Shown one piece after another: positions 55,844-64,000 of a stretch of DNA of 64,000 nt. This stretch comes from Blautia hominis. GTDB lineage: Bacteria; Bacillota; Clostridia; Lachnospirales; Lachnospiraceae. The stretch's first letter is position 1, and the number at the start of each line of letters is the position of its first letter. The notes beneath the pieces are model-generated. The model did no database searches. It worked only from the letters and a program-made list of their open reading frames with translations, and was not told the origin of the DNA. The stretch lies in the NCBI GenBank assembly GCA_002270465.1, contig NQOF01000001.1, positions 994,501-1,058,500 on the forward strand. Reading direction: 5' to 3'. The position numbers and the translations under genes are program-made.

Positions 55844-57355
55844 TCATACTGCTGCTTTTTTATTAAATACTTTATTGATAACAAATACCACGATAACCAG
55901 CGCCGCAACGGCAAATCCCAGGGAAGCGGCGCTTTTCGTTGCCCCTGCGATAATAAAAGCAATGAGAGCGATCACACCGTTCACCAGCGCGTAGGGAAGC
56001 TGGGTCCTTACATGTTCGACCAGATCACATTCTGCACCTGTGGAGGACAGAATGGTGGTATCAGAGATCGGGGAGCAATGGTCTCCGAACAGGCCGCCGG
56101 AGAGAACCGCGCCCACTGCTATGGCAAACGGTATGGAGAATGCCTGAGCCATTGGTATGGCAAGAGGCATCATAATTGCGAAAGTTCCCCAGGAGCTGCC
56201 TGTGGAGAAGGACACAAATGCCCCAAACAGGAAGATAGCCGCAGGAACCAGCGCTGCGGAAAAGCTCATGGATTTCAGCACATCCACAATGAACTGTGCC
56301 GTACCCAGCTCACTGATCATGCTTCCCAGAGACCAGGCAAGGATCAGGGTGATGGCCACGTCCGTCATGCCTTTCATACCGCCCACATATACTTTGAAGG
56401 TCTCACTGAAGTTCATAACCTTAAAGAGGCATATCATAAGGATCAGTACCAATGCCCCGAAAAAGTATCCCATGGTAAGCGCAACCCTGAATTCATTGCC
56501 GTCCACTTTTTTAAAGGGAAATCCCAATGGCGCCAGCGTAGCAAACAATGTTACGAATACAACTACAATAGGAAGGATCACCATAATGGGTTTTGCGTTC
56601 TTTTTGGAATATGCTCCGGTGTTCTCCTCTTTCTCCACATGCTCTTCAAAGCTGTAATCCGCCTTTTCTTTTTCAGCCTTTTGTTCTGCTTTTTTCATCT
56701 GGAAAAAGTCTATCTTTGTAAAGGCTATGAGCGGAATCATGAGGATAGCCAGGATGGCGTAGATCTGGAAGGGAATTGCCCGGACAAATGTAGTGTAATC
56801 CGATGCTTTTACCCCCAGGTTATCAAACTCTGATTGGATAAGCCCCATAATGTATACGCCCCAGCCGATAAAAGGAATCAAAATAGCCACCGGTGAGGAC
56901 GTGGAGTCCAGGATCCAGGCCAGTTTTTCCCTGGAAATCTTCAGTTTGTCAAACAGAGGCCGAAACACAGGCCCTACCAGAAGCGGGGTGCCCAAATCCG
57001 AAAAGAAAATAATGATGCCCCCGGCCCAGGCGCAGAGCTGTGCTTTCAGCTTTGTGTTCACATAGCGGTATGCACTCTGTCCAAAAGCCTGTGCCCCTCC
57101 TGACTTTTCCATGAGTTTGATAAATCCGCCGATAAAAACAACAAGTACGATCACACCTGCGTTATAGCTGTCTGTAAGCTGCACGAATAAATAATCACCA
57201 ATCATGGATTTCACAGCCAAAAACGGATTACCATGGCTGAAGATCAATACACCGGTAAGCCCTCCGCAGAAAAGGGAAAGGATCACATTTCGGCTTTTGA
57301 TCGCCAGGATAACGGCTATGACAGGCGGCAGTAAACTTAAAATACCGTAATTCAT
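55844..57355 (-). CDS. NhaC-family Na+/H+ antiporter-like transporter
   Basis: This 503-aa membrane protein has about 11-12 hydrophobic segments and the family features GTPLLVGPVFRPLFDKLK near residue 120, SFSTGSSWGTFAIMMPLAIP near residue 385 and SGGLFGDHCSPISDTTILSS near residue 415. A cytoplasmic charged loop (QKAEKEKADYSFEEHVEKEE) splits the two halves. Members exchange Na+ for H+ or, like MleN, couple organic acids. It is monocistronic, with no riboswitch that I could recognise upstream. Confidence 0.88.
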   Translation of the reverse strand: MNYGILSLLPPVIAVILAIKSRNVILSLFCGGLTGVLIFSHGNPFLAVKSMIGDYLFVQLTDSYNAGVIVLVVFIGGFIKLMEKSGGAQAFGQSAYRYVNTKLKAQLCAWAGGIIIFFSDLGTPLLVGPVFRPLFDKLKISREKLAWILDSTSSPVAILIPFIGWGVYIMGLIQSEFDNLGVKASDYTTFVRAIPFQIYAILAILMIPLIAFTKIDFFQMKKAEQKAEKEKADYSFEEHVEKEENTGAYSKKNAKPIMVILPIVVVFVTLFATLAPLGFPFKKVDGNEFRVALTMGYFFGALVLILMICLFKVMNFSETFKVYVGGMKGMTDVAITLILAWSLGSMISELGTAQFIVDVLKSMSFSAALVPAAIFLFGAFVSFSTGSSWGTFAIMMPLAIPMAQAFSIPFAIAVGAVLSGGLFGDHCSPISDTTILSSTGAECDLVEHVRTQLPYALVNGVIALIAFIIAGATKSAASLGFAVAALVIVVFVINKVFNKKAAV

Positions 57356-57519
57356 AGGTTTCCTCCCAATAATAATATTTTCACATAAGAAAAGGCCTTG
57401 GCTGGATATTTTTAAACAGCCACGGTCCTGTATTACCGTCCCGCCCGGGGACAGTCCATGAGTAATATTACATTATTCTGAATAAATTTACAAGAAATTT
57501 ATTTTATATCTGCACCGCA

Positions 57520-57584
57520 GTGTCTGAAAATTGATTTCGGCAAACAGTGTATCACCATTTGCCGAAATGAATTTTCAGGCACAC
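57520..57584. repeat. Long hairpin between the uvrB and nhaC-type genes
   Basis: GTCTGAAAATT..TTTCGGCAAA (57520-57544) pairs with TTTGCCGAAA..AATTTTCAGGCAC (57558-57584), about 23 bp with small mismatches. It starts 16 bases past the uvrB stop and lacks a U-tract, so it may be an mRNA 3' end stabiliser or a small mobile remnant rather than a standard terminator. Confidence 0.65.
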
Positions 57585-57599
57585 TCCGGCTCAGACTCA

Positions 57600-59591
57600 T
57601 CAGCTCTCTGAAATCTCTTCCAGATTTTTTCTAAGCTCTATCATCTTATCACGCAGCTCTGCTGCCATCTCGAAGTTCAAATCTGCTGCTGCTGCCCGCA
57701 TCTGTTTTTCTACATCCTGAATCAGCTTCTTCAGCTCTTTCTTGTTCATGGACTCCGGGTCTTTCATCAGCTTGTTCTCCGTCTCTGCCACACTCTTGGA
57801 GATGCTGATCAGATCACGGACCGCCTTCCTGATCGTCTGCGGTGTGATGCCGTGGGCTTCGTTGTACTCCTGCTGCAGCTTACGGCGGCGCATGGTTTCG
57901 TCAATGGCAAGGCGCATGGAGTCCGTTATTTTATCGCCATACATGATAACACGCCCATCCGAGTTACGGGCCGCACGTCCAATGGTCTGGATCAGGGATG
58001 TCTCAGAACGCAGGAAACCTTCTTTATCCGCATCCAGAATCGCCACAAGGGTGATCTCCGGGATATCCAGACCTTCACGGAGAAGGTTAATACCTACCAG
58101 AACATCAAACACATTTAACCGCATATCACGGATAATTTCCGTACGTTCCAGGGTGTCGATATCTGAATGCAGGTATTTAATGCGGATGCCCAGTTCTTTC
58201 ATATAGTCCGTCAGGTCCTCTGCCATCCGCTTGGTCAGGGTGGTTATGAGAACCTTATTGCCTTTTTCCACCTCTTTGTTGACTTCCCCCACAAGGTCGT
58301 CGATCTGTCCCGCAACAGGGCGCACCTCCACCATGGGGTCCAGAAGTCCTGTGGGGCGGATGATCTGCTCAGCGCGCAACAGTTCATGATTTGCCTCATA
58401 GTCTCCTGGCGTGGCAGATACAAACATGATCTGGTCTATTTTGTTCTCAAACTCCTCAAAATTCAGAGGTCGGTTATCAAGGGCTGACGGCAGGCGGAAA
58501 CCGTAGTCAACCAGTGTGCTCTTCCTGGAACGGTCACCTGCGTACATACCTCGTATCTGGGGAATGGTCTTGTGGGATTCATCCACAATGATCAGATAGT
58601 CATCCCCAAAATAGTCCATGAGGGTATAGGGCGCCTCCCCCGGTTCCAGACCGGATAAATGGCGGGAATAGTTCTCGATCCCCGAACAGAATCCCGTCTC
58701 TTTCAGCATTTCTATATCAAAGTTGGTCCTCTCGGAAATCCTCTGTGCTTCCAGCAGTTTGTCCTCACTGCGGAAATAGTCCACCCGCTCTTTTAACTCC
58801 TCCTCAATATTCACAGCCGCCTTCCGTATCTGCTCAATGGGAACTACATAGTGAGAGGCAGGGAAAATGGCAATGTGATTGAGCTGGGACTTGATCTCAC
58901 CGGTCAGGGTGTCAATCTGTGTGATCCTGTCGATCTCATCCCCGAAAAATTCCACCCGCACTGCCATGTCTGTATAATCCGCCGGAAAGATCTCCAGCAC
59001 ATCCCCGCGCACGCGGAAGGTACCGCGGTGAAAGTCCATGTCATTTCTGTCATACTGGATGTCGATCAGCTCCCGCACCACGTCATCCCTGTCCTTTTCC
59101 ATACCCGGACGGAGAGAGATGATCATGTTCTGGTAATCCTTGGGGCTTCCAATGCCGTAGATGCAGGAAACACTGGAAATAATGATAACATCCTTCCGCT
59201 CACTCAGGGAGGATGTAGCGGAGAGACGGAGCTTGTCGATCTCATCGTTGACTGAGGAGTCTTTTGCTATATAGGTGTCGGATGAGGGGACGTAGGCTTC
59301 GGGCTGGTAGTAGTCGTAATAACTGACGAAATACTCCACCGCATTATTCGGGAAGAATTCCTTGAACTCTCCGTAGAGCTGTGCAGCAAGGGTTTTATTA
59401 TGGGCAATAATGAGGGTCGGCTTCTGGACTTCCTGGATGACATTGGCCATGGTGTAAGTCTTGCCGGAGCCTGTGACCCCTAGTAAAGTCTGGCATTGGT
59501 TGCCTTCCCTGAATCCTTTTACCAGTTCTGCTATAGCCTGCGGCTGGTCACCAGTTGGCTGATATGGGGCTTTTAAATCAAATTTATTCAT
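57600..59591 (-). CDS. uvrB: Excinuclease ABC subunit UvrB
   Basis: This 663-aa protein verifies DNA damage and loads UvrC in nucleotide excision repair. It has Walker [17 protein letters not shown] near residue 40, the beta-hairpin region [20 protein letters not shown], helicase motifs ([16 protein letters not shown]), and the C-terminal UVR motif that binds UvrC ([19 protein letters not shown]). I chose ATG at 59591 behind AAAGGAGG; the longer frame to 59777 is AT-rich and unlike the family. uvrA and uvrC are not in the window. Confidence 0.97.
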   Translation of the reverse strand: MNKFDLKAPYQPTGDQPQAIAELVKGFREGNQCQTLLGVTGSGKTYTMANVIQEVQKPTLIIAHNKTLAAQLYGEFKEFFPNNAVEYFVSYYDYYQPEAYVPSSDTYIAKDSSVNDEIDKLRLSATSSLSERKDVIIISSVSCIYGIGSPKDYQNMIISLRPGMEKDRDDVVRELIDIQYDRNDMDFHRGTFRVRGDVLEIFPADYTDMAVRVEFFGDEIDRITQIDTLTGEIKSQLNHIAIFPASHYVVPIEQIRKAAVNIEEELKERVDYFRSEDKLLEAQRISERTNFDIEMLKETGFCSGIENYSRHLSGLEPGEAPYTLMDYFGDDYLIIVDESHKTIPQIRGMYAGDRSRKSTLVDYGFRLPSALDNRPLNFEEFENKIDQIMFVSATPGDYEANHELLRAEQIIRPTGLLDPMVEVRPVAGQIDDLVGEVNKEVEKGNKVLITTLTKRMAEDLTDYMKELGIRIKYLHSDIDTLERTEIIRDMRLNVFDVLVGINLLREGLDIPEITLVAILDADKEGFLRSETSLIQTIGRAARNSDGRVIMYGDKITDSMRLAIDETMRRRKLQQEYNEAHGITPQTIRKAVRDLISISKSVAETENKLMKDPESMNKKELKKLIQDVEKQMRAAAADLNFEMAAELRDKMIELRKNLEEISES

Positions 59592-59787
59592 GGTTAAAAC
59601 CTCCTTTGTGACTTTTGATACGTTCACAGTCAGCCATACTCCTGCGCTGTGATTCGTAATGAAATCCTCAAAAATATAAAAAAGTTGTGTCTTATAGTGA
59701 ACTTTACGAGTTGAAAATATAAAAGTCACAAAAATAATATTCGTAACGGAATACAAAATACTCTGTTGAGTATTCATTATTCATTTA

Positions 59788-60828
59788 TTAAATTTTGTCT
59801 TCCAACAACATTTGTAATTCTTCTTTACTAGGAAGTACTGTTTGATATTTACTCGCAAATATCTGATTATTATTCTTGGGTAATGTCATTTCTACAATAG
59901 CATCTTTCTTATCTTTACAAATAATAATTCCTATCGTTGAGTTTTCATCATCTAATTTAACTTTTCGATCATAATAATTTACATACATCTGCATCTGTCC
60001 TATATCCTGATGCTTTAACTGCCCAATTTTCAAATCAAACAATACAAAACAACGCAGTAAGCGATTATAAAACACTAAATCAACTCTAAAATGTTCTTCT
60101 TCAAATGTAAATCTGACCTGTCTGCCTGCAAAGGTAAATCCTCTTCCTAATTCTAATAAAAACTTCTGCAAATTATCTATAATTTTATTTTCCAACTCTG
60201 TTTCAGAATAAGTAACCAATTCTGGAAGCCCTGTAAATTCTAAAATATATGGATCTTTGAATATATCTTCAGGTTTCTCAATCATCTGTCCTTCTGTTGC
60301 AAGGCTCATTACTTCATCCTTATTTCTACTTAAGGCAAGTCGTTCATACAGAGAACTTCCATACTGGCGTGCCAGTTCATCTTTACTCCATCCATTTCTA
60401 TATGCTTCTATTTCATAAAAATGGCGTTCTTCAATATTAGTTATTCTCATTAAAATAAGATAGTGTGACCAACTCAAATAGAATTTACGTCCTTCTTTTG
60501 TATTTGTTAACTTTTCAGATTGGGGAAACGACGTTTCCCCAATTGAGTCCTTAGAATAAACCAAATAAAATTTCCGCATTAATTTTAAATTATCGTACGA
60601 ATAACCTCTTCCAAATTTTTGTGTTAATCTCCCTGATAATTCTTTTAATATATACTTTCCATATGCTGCACGTTCTTTACCACCTTGCTCTTCCTCGATA
60701 ATCATTCTCCCTGCTTCATAATAGGAATATACCATTGTCATATTCACTGCTGCCGACAAATTTTTCTTCGCACTCAGAAATAATTCTATGACTTTATTAT
60801 AAAAAGTTTCATTTTGAATATTATCCAT
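59788..60828 (-). CDS. DUF1016/YhcG-family PDDEXK nuclease-like protein
   Basis: This 346-aa protein has the DUF1016 N-terminal domain (VVYSYYEAGRMIIEEE-like segment, GKYILKELSGRLTQKFGRGY, LKLMRKFYLVY) and a C-terminal PDDEXK-type nuclease domain with VDLVFYNRLLRCFVLFDLK near residue 245 as the Asp..Asp-x-Lys core. The role is not well characterised; members often occur in defence islands and restriction loci. It is more AT-rich than neighbouring genes, a sign of transfer. I chose ATG at 60828. The frame stays open upstream to GTG 60909 through a Cys-rich stretch, which could be part of the protein. Confidence 0.82.
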   Translation of the reverse strand: MDNIQNETFYNKVIELFLSAKKNLSAAVNMTMVYSYYEAGRMIIEEEQGGKERAAYGKYILKELSGRLTQKFGRGYSYDNLKLMRKFYLVYSKDSIGETSFPQSEKLTNTKEGRKFYLSWSHYLILMRITNIEERHFYEIEAYRNGWSKDELARQYGSSLYERLALSRNKDEVMSLATEGQMIEKPEDIFKDPYILEFTGLPELVTYSETELENKIIDNLQKFLLELGRGFTFAGRQVRFTFEEEHFRVDLVFYNRLLRCFVLFDLKIGQLKHQDIGQMQMYVNYYDRKVKLDDENSTIGIIICKDKKDAIVEMTLPKNNNQIFASKYQTVLPSKEELQMLLEDKI

Positions 60829-61385
60829 ACATTCACACCCTTTCGATATTGACTTGCAATTGTTGCATTCCACACATACATCTTTAATTACCGGATCAGC
60901 CTCATGCACAATCTCTTTAGCTTCATCAATCGTAAATAAACATTAGGGAAACAAATCTAATACTCAGCTTAAAACGATATAGGATATACATAAAACAATC
61001 CTCTGCACTATGTACAGGGATTCATAATTGTCATAAATTATAGCATAGTCCGATTGAAAAGTATAGACATAAGCGGAACATTTGTTCTTTTCTATTTTTA
61101 TCTTTTAAATAAAATACACGTGAAACCTCTGCATTTGCCTTAGCATTGGTTAATCCATCTATTTTTAATCATCAAAATGTCCCACAGGCATTTTCAGCTT
61201 CTCAAATATAAAAATCGCCGTTTCCTAAGAAGCGACGATTCTGTCTTTCTCTAATTTATTATTTTTAGACAGCATGGGAACAGGGACAATAGGGTTGTCT
61301 CTATATGATTTGTAGAATTCGGATCACTAAAAGAGTATTCTCCGATTTCATATTGACCAAGCACATTCTCCGCATAAAACCTGTA
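60829..61385. other. AT-rich gap between the DUF1016 gene and jetD
   Basis: This 557-base stretch has no convincing complete gene. On the minus strand an unstarted open segment (61031-61165) reads like protein (DGLTNAKANAEVSRVFYLKD) and may be a decayed gene. A terminator for jetD lies at 61209-61240. The part next to the DUF1016 start (60829-60942) is open in that gene's frame. Confidence 0.5.
61209..61240 (-). terminator. Terminator of the Wadjet operon
   Basis: AATCGTCG and CGGCGATT pair (one G-U) around a 12-nt loop. On the minus strand five T follow. It lies about 145 bases past the jetD stop. Confidence 0.65.
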
Positions 61386-62612
61386 TCAGCGCTGCAAACA
61401 CTCCTGCTCCAGCTTTATTCCCTTTTCTTTCATATAAGCAAGCACATCCCGGTATTCACAGTTCTCCGTACATTTCTCTATCAGCTCATCCAGCCTTTTT
61501 CTATCGTTTACTGTCAGTTTCTTTGCATATCGGGCATAAGTTTTCAATTCTTCAATTCCCATATGATATGGCTGGAAAGTGATCTGTGTCTTTCTGCATA
61601 AATCCTCATAGATTTCAAAACCTCCTACATCAATATCCCCGAAATGCAGATACTGGGCTGTGGGCATATGTTGGTGGATGGATTGCAGGAGTTTCCTTCT
61701 GACGGTGTTGTGATAACCTCCCAGATAAATGATAATACTGTCTTCCTCCGCCCAGCCAAAAAAGGTAGTCAGATTTTCTATTGTGATCACTTTCCGGGTG
61801 GTTGGCTTACTCCGGATTCGCAGTGTGCCGATATCCTCACCCGATACTCCGATACCCTGGCGGAGACGGGAAAGTTCCAGTCCTGTATTGTCATTTTCCC
61901 CGAAATACAGGGTTCCCTCCCCTTTCAGATATACATAATCAGGGGTATGGTAAATGGAATAATCTGCTAAAATAGAATAGTTATCCGTTTCCCCCTCTTT
62001 TCCTCCGAAACGCCTGAATATTTTTCCGGTTACGCCTAAAAGAGACTCCATTTCTTTGGAATCTCCAAACAGACGTATTGAAAACTCCCGGATATAGCAA
62101 GTCTTTTCATTCGCTTCAATCGCTGCCACTGCCTTGATGAGCCTGTGTATTCTCTGCTTATCTTCCAAATCTATATATTCCTTTACCGACTGGCCACCGG
62201 AAATACGTGCAGTGAGGTATTGGAGAAAAGCGGTGGCTGTGGGTGTCTTGTATTTCTCTTCTAAATCTGCCAAAAGCTTAATCGTATTGTTCTCCAGCTT
62301 TATTCTGGGAATTCTCCCCACATATCTGTATATAATATCTACATTTTCTTCCCTTAACAAAATCTTCTGCAGAATATGATCTTCTTTCCCTTTCTTCCAC
62401 TGAACTGTAACAAAGCCTTTGCATTCCATCTCCCGGACACAGGCATGGATATCTTCATAGGCCAGAGAGCTTTCGTCAAAATATTCCGGCATTGTTTTTT
62501 TCGTAACAGGAAAACAAATATGCACTGCCACTTTGTTTTCCTTTCTGGACAGAAGACTGTTCTCGTAGGAATCCAGAAGTGCATGCAGGATCCGCTTTTC
62601 ATACAGCGCCAT
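61386..62612 (-). CDS. jetD: Wadjet anti-plasmid protein JetD (Toprim nuclease subunit)
   Basis: This 408-aa protein has a DUF3322-like N-terminal half and a C-terminal DUF2220 topoisomerase VI-like Toprim domain. The Toprim Glu is in KVITIENLTTFF (Glu279) and the Asp-x-Asp in YLHFGDIDVGGFEIYEDL (Asp326, Asp328). In Wadjet, JetABC form an SMC loop-extruding complex that senses small circular DNA, and JetD cuts it. I chose ATG at 62612 behind GGAGGAG; it overlaps jetC by 14 bases, so translation is coupled. It is the last gene of the operon. Confidence 0.92.
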   Translation of the reverse strand: MALYEKRILHALLDSYENSLLSRKENKVAVHICFPVTKKTMPEYFDESSLAYEDIHACVREMECKGFVTVQWKKGKEDHILQKILLREENVDIIYRYVGRIPRIKLENNTIKLLADLEEKYKTPTATAFLQYLTARISGGQSVKEYIDLEDKQRIHRLIKAVAAIEANEKTCYIREFSIRLFGDSKEMESLLGVTGKIFRRFGGKEGETDNYSILADYSIYHTPDYVYLKGEGTLYFGENDNTGLELSRLRQGIGVSGEDIGTLRIRSKPTTRKVITIENLTTFFGWAEEDSIIIYLGGYHNTVRRKLLQSIHQHMPTAQYLHFGDIDVGGFEIYEDLCRKTQITFQPYHMGIEELKTYARYAKKLTVNDRKRLDELIEKCTENCEYRDVLAYMKEKGIKLEQECLQR

Positions 62613-64000
62613 TATAATACTCCTCCACATAACTTGTCTTCTCGTCGGTCATGACAAGAAGCGTCTCCTCCATGGCAGGTCCTATGTACTGAATCTTATC
62701 CGGGGGTGCTGCGATGATGATCTGCAGCGGAAGGCGTCTTAAAAACTCCAGAACCCCGCCAATCCTCTCATCATCCATATTATTAAATGCTTCGTCGAAC
62801 ATAACAAGCCCCGCTGCTTCCCCACCTATGTTATTACTGTACAACTGCACAAAAGATGCCGCCACTGTCACATAGAAAGGTGTCTGTGTCTCTCCGCCGC
62901 TCTTTTCCTCACACACCTTTGAATAATAAGAATAATTATCGTCGCTGTGGATGATCTTGATGTCATAATCCATATAAGTACGGTAATCTGTAAACTCTTC
63001 CAGGGCTTTTTCGTTATTATCATTATCCAGGGCAAGCCGTTCAAACAACTCGTCTATGACCTCTTTATGGGTCTCATGGAACATTCCGCTGAATATAGAC
63101 TCTCCCGAAACGGCATTGAAATCATCCATGATCATCTCATAATAATTTCGGTGGCGCTTGCTGGGCATATAGAGAAATTCGTATTTTTCATTGCTGAATG
63201 CAATATCTTTCAGTGCTTTATTCAGTTCTTTAAACTCTCCCTGTGCCTGTTTCATATTTTCCTGCAGCTTTGCAAGAAACTGCTCCCGAAATTCCTCCTC
63301 GGCGGCCTTCCTGGCAGACTCCACCTTTTCCTCATATGCCAGAAGTTCAGACGTTTTCAGACGGTCATAGGTTGCTGCAAATTCAGGAAATCCGGCCATG
63401 GTGGGTGCGGCTCCAAAGTCATGCTCCGTTTTATACGCAAGCATCTCCTCTGTCATCTGGTTCTCGGCCTTTTCCCTGTTGGTATTATTGGCTTTCCGCC
63501 GTCTGTCATAATTCTCCCTGAATTGGTCGTAAGATTTCTGGGATGTCTGCTTCTCGTATTCCTTCTTCCATATGACGAAAGTATCCCCAGCTCCGGCTGC
63601 AAGCCGTGCAACCGCAGCACTTTGGCCGGCCTGGCTGAGAGTCAGATTTTCTGCCTGCTCTCTTTTGGAGATGATGTTCTCGCCGATCCTTCCAATCTTC
63701 TGATTATATTTTCCAATCTGGGATTCCAGTTCTTTTCTCGCCTTTTCCAATGCATCTAACTGGATCTGCTTTTGGATCAAGGTTGCGTTCTTCTCCAGCG
63801 TTTTTATGTTCTCCCTGCATTTCTTTATGGACATCTGCACAAGGGACAATTTTGATAATACATCCACACGGTATTTGATATCCACATCATCGTCTGTAGA
63901 CAATGGTTCCTGAACAGATTCGATAGCCTGCAGTTTTTTCTTCTTAGCATCAATATCCCCGCAGAGTTCTTCCCACTGCATTTTTGCCAGTTTCAACTGT
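62599..64000 (-). CDS. jetC: Wadjet SMC-like ATPase JetC (5' end beyond window)
   Basis: This is the C-terminal ~467 residues of an SMC/MukB-like protein. A coiled-coil region rich in Lys/Glu and Gln fills the first ~300 residues, with an Ala/Gly hinge-like break (QSAAVARLAAGAGDTF). The C-terminal ATPase half has the ABC signature EEKSGGETQTPFYV and Walker B AAGLVMFDEAFNNMD. Together with JetD this identifies a Wadjet system; the ATPase's Walker A, and jetA and jetB, should lie beyond the right edge. The coding frame is open to the window end, so no start is assigned. Confidence 0.92.
   Translation of the reverse strand, partial: QLKLAKMQWEELCGDIDAKKKKLQAIESVQEPLSTDDDVDIKYRVDVLSKLSLVQMSIKKCRENIKTLEKNATLIQKQIQLDALEKARKELESQIGKYNQKIGRIGENIISKREQAENLTLSQAGQSAAVARLAAGAGDTFVIWKKEYEKQTSQKSYDQFRENYDRRRKANNTNREKAENQMTEEMLAYKTEHDFGAAPTMAGFPEFAATYDRLKTSELLAYEEKVESARKAAEEEFREQFLAKLQENMKQAQGEFKELNKALKDIAFSNEKYEFLYMPSKRHRNYYEMIMDDFNAVSGESIFSGMFHETHKEVIDELFERLALDNDNNEKALEEFTDYRTYMDYDIKIIHSDDNYSYYSKVCEEKSGGETQTPFYVTVAASFVQLYSNNIGGEAAGLVMFDEAFNNMDDERIGGVLEFLRRLPLQIIIAAPPDKIQYIGPAMEETLLVMTDEKTSYVEEYYNGAV

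Noticed and set aside
59592-59777. N-terminal extension of uvrB
   Set aside because: The extra 62 codons are AT-rich and unlike UvrB, while ATG 59591 has a strong ribosome site and the conserved start.

Overview
The window looks like chromosomal DNA from an anaerobic, spore-forming Firmicute, most likely a Lachnospiraceae (Blautia-like) genome. The evidence is gene content and order: sigK; the yifB-dprA-topA-codY block; the ireB-ruvX-DUF1292-rnj-YlbF-mltG-like-trmR-trhP block; hrcA-grpE-dnaK-dnaJ and groES-groEL, each with a perfect CIRCE element; and Shine-Dalgarno sites of the AGGAGG type throughout. I saw no rRNA, tRNA, CRISPR array, transposase or phage gene. The assignment is an inference from protein resemblance, not from a database search.

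Layout. 1-4.0 kb: the start of a sugar-binding lipoprotein gene (cut by the left edge) and a YesM/YesN-type two-component pair. 4.0-10.3 kb: housekeeping genes on the minus strand (an amidase, guaB, a small membrane protein, groEL-groES, codY). 10.3-10.9 kb: a gene-free stretch with a 244-bp near-palindrome. 10.9-15.4 kb: topA, dprA and the YifB/ComM ATPase. 15.6-17.6 kb: an AraC regulator divergent from a small XRE regulator and sigK. 17.5-24.5 kb: a conserved translation, RNA and cell-wall cluster. 24.7 kb: an HPr-like protein lacking the phospho-histidine. 25-29 kb: a tRNA/rRNA/ribosome modification group (prmA, rsmE, cysteine desulfurase, thiI). 29.2-38.1 kb: a transporter, a second long palindrome and an alpha-galactoside utilisation operon with a divergent AraC activator. 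38.3-41.8 kb: an amino acid permease and a large flavin/Fe-S ene-reductase. 42.2-48.6 kb: two overlapping GntR-type regulators divergent from a heterodimeric ABC exporter ending in a MarR gene. 48.6-53.7 kb: the dnaK operon. 53.9-57.4 kb: an ECF sigma/anti-sigma-like pair and an NhaC-type antiporter. 57.6-64 kb: uvrB, a DUF1016 nuclease and the 3' part of a Wadjet (Jet) anti-plasmid system running off the right edge.

How the parts work together. Two heat-shock operons share the HrcA/CIRCE switch. The alpha-galactoside operon carries the binding protein, two permeases, the glycosidase and a second transporter but no ATPase, so it probably borrows a shared MsmK-type one. ThiI lacks a rhodanese domain and is paired with its own cysteine desulfurase. 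TrhP and TrmR probably act successively on tRNA wobble uridine. The ABC exporter promoter carries a 24-bp palindrome that suits the divergent GntR regulators.

The least explained features are non-coding. They are a two-copy structured element (39698-39846 and 44311-44448), two unrelated long palindromes (10615-10858 and 30207-30408), a 36-bp tandem repeat (4767-4888) and three copies of a 12-mer upstream of the ene-reductase. The DUF1016 gene next to Wadjet suggests a small defence island.
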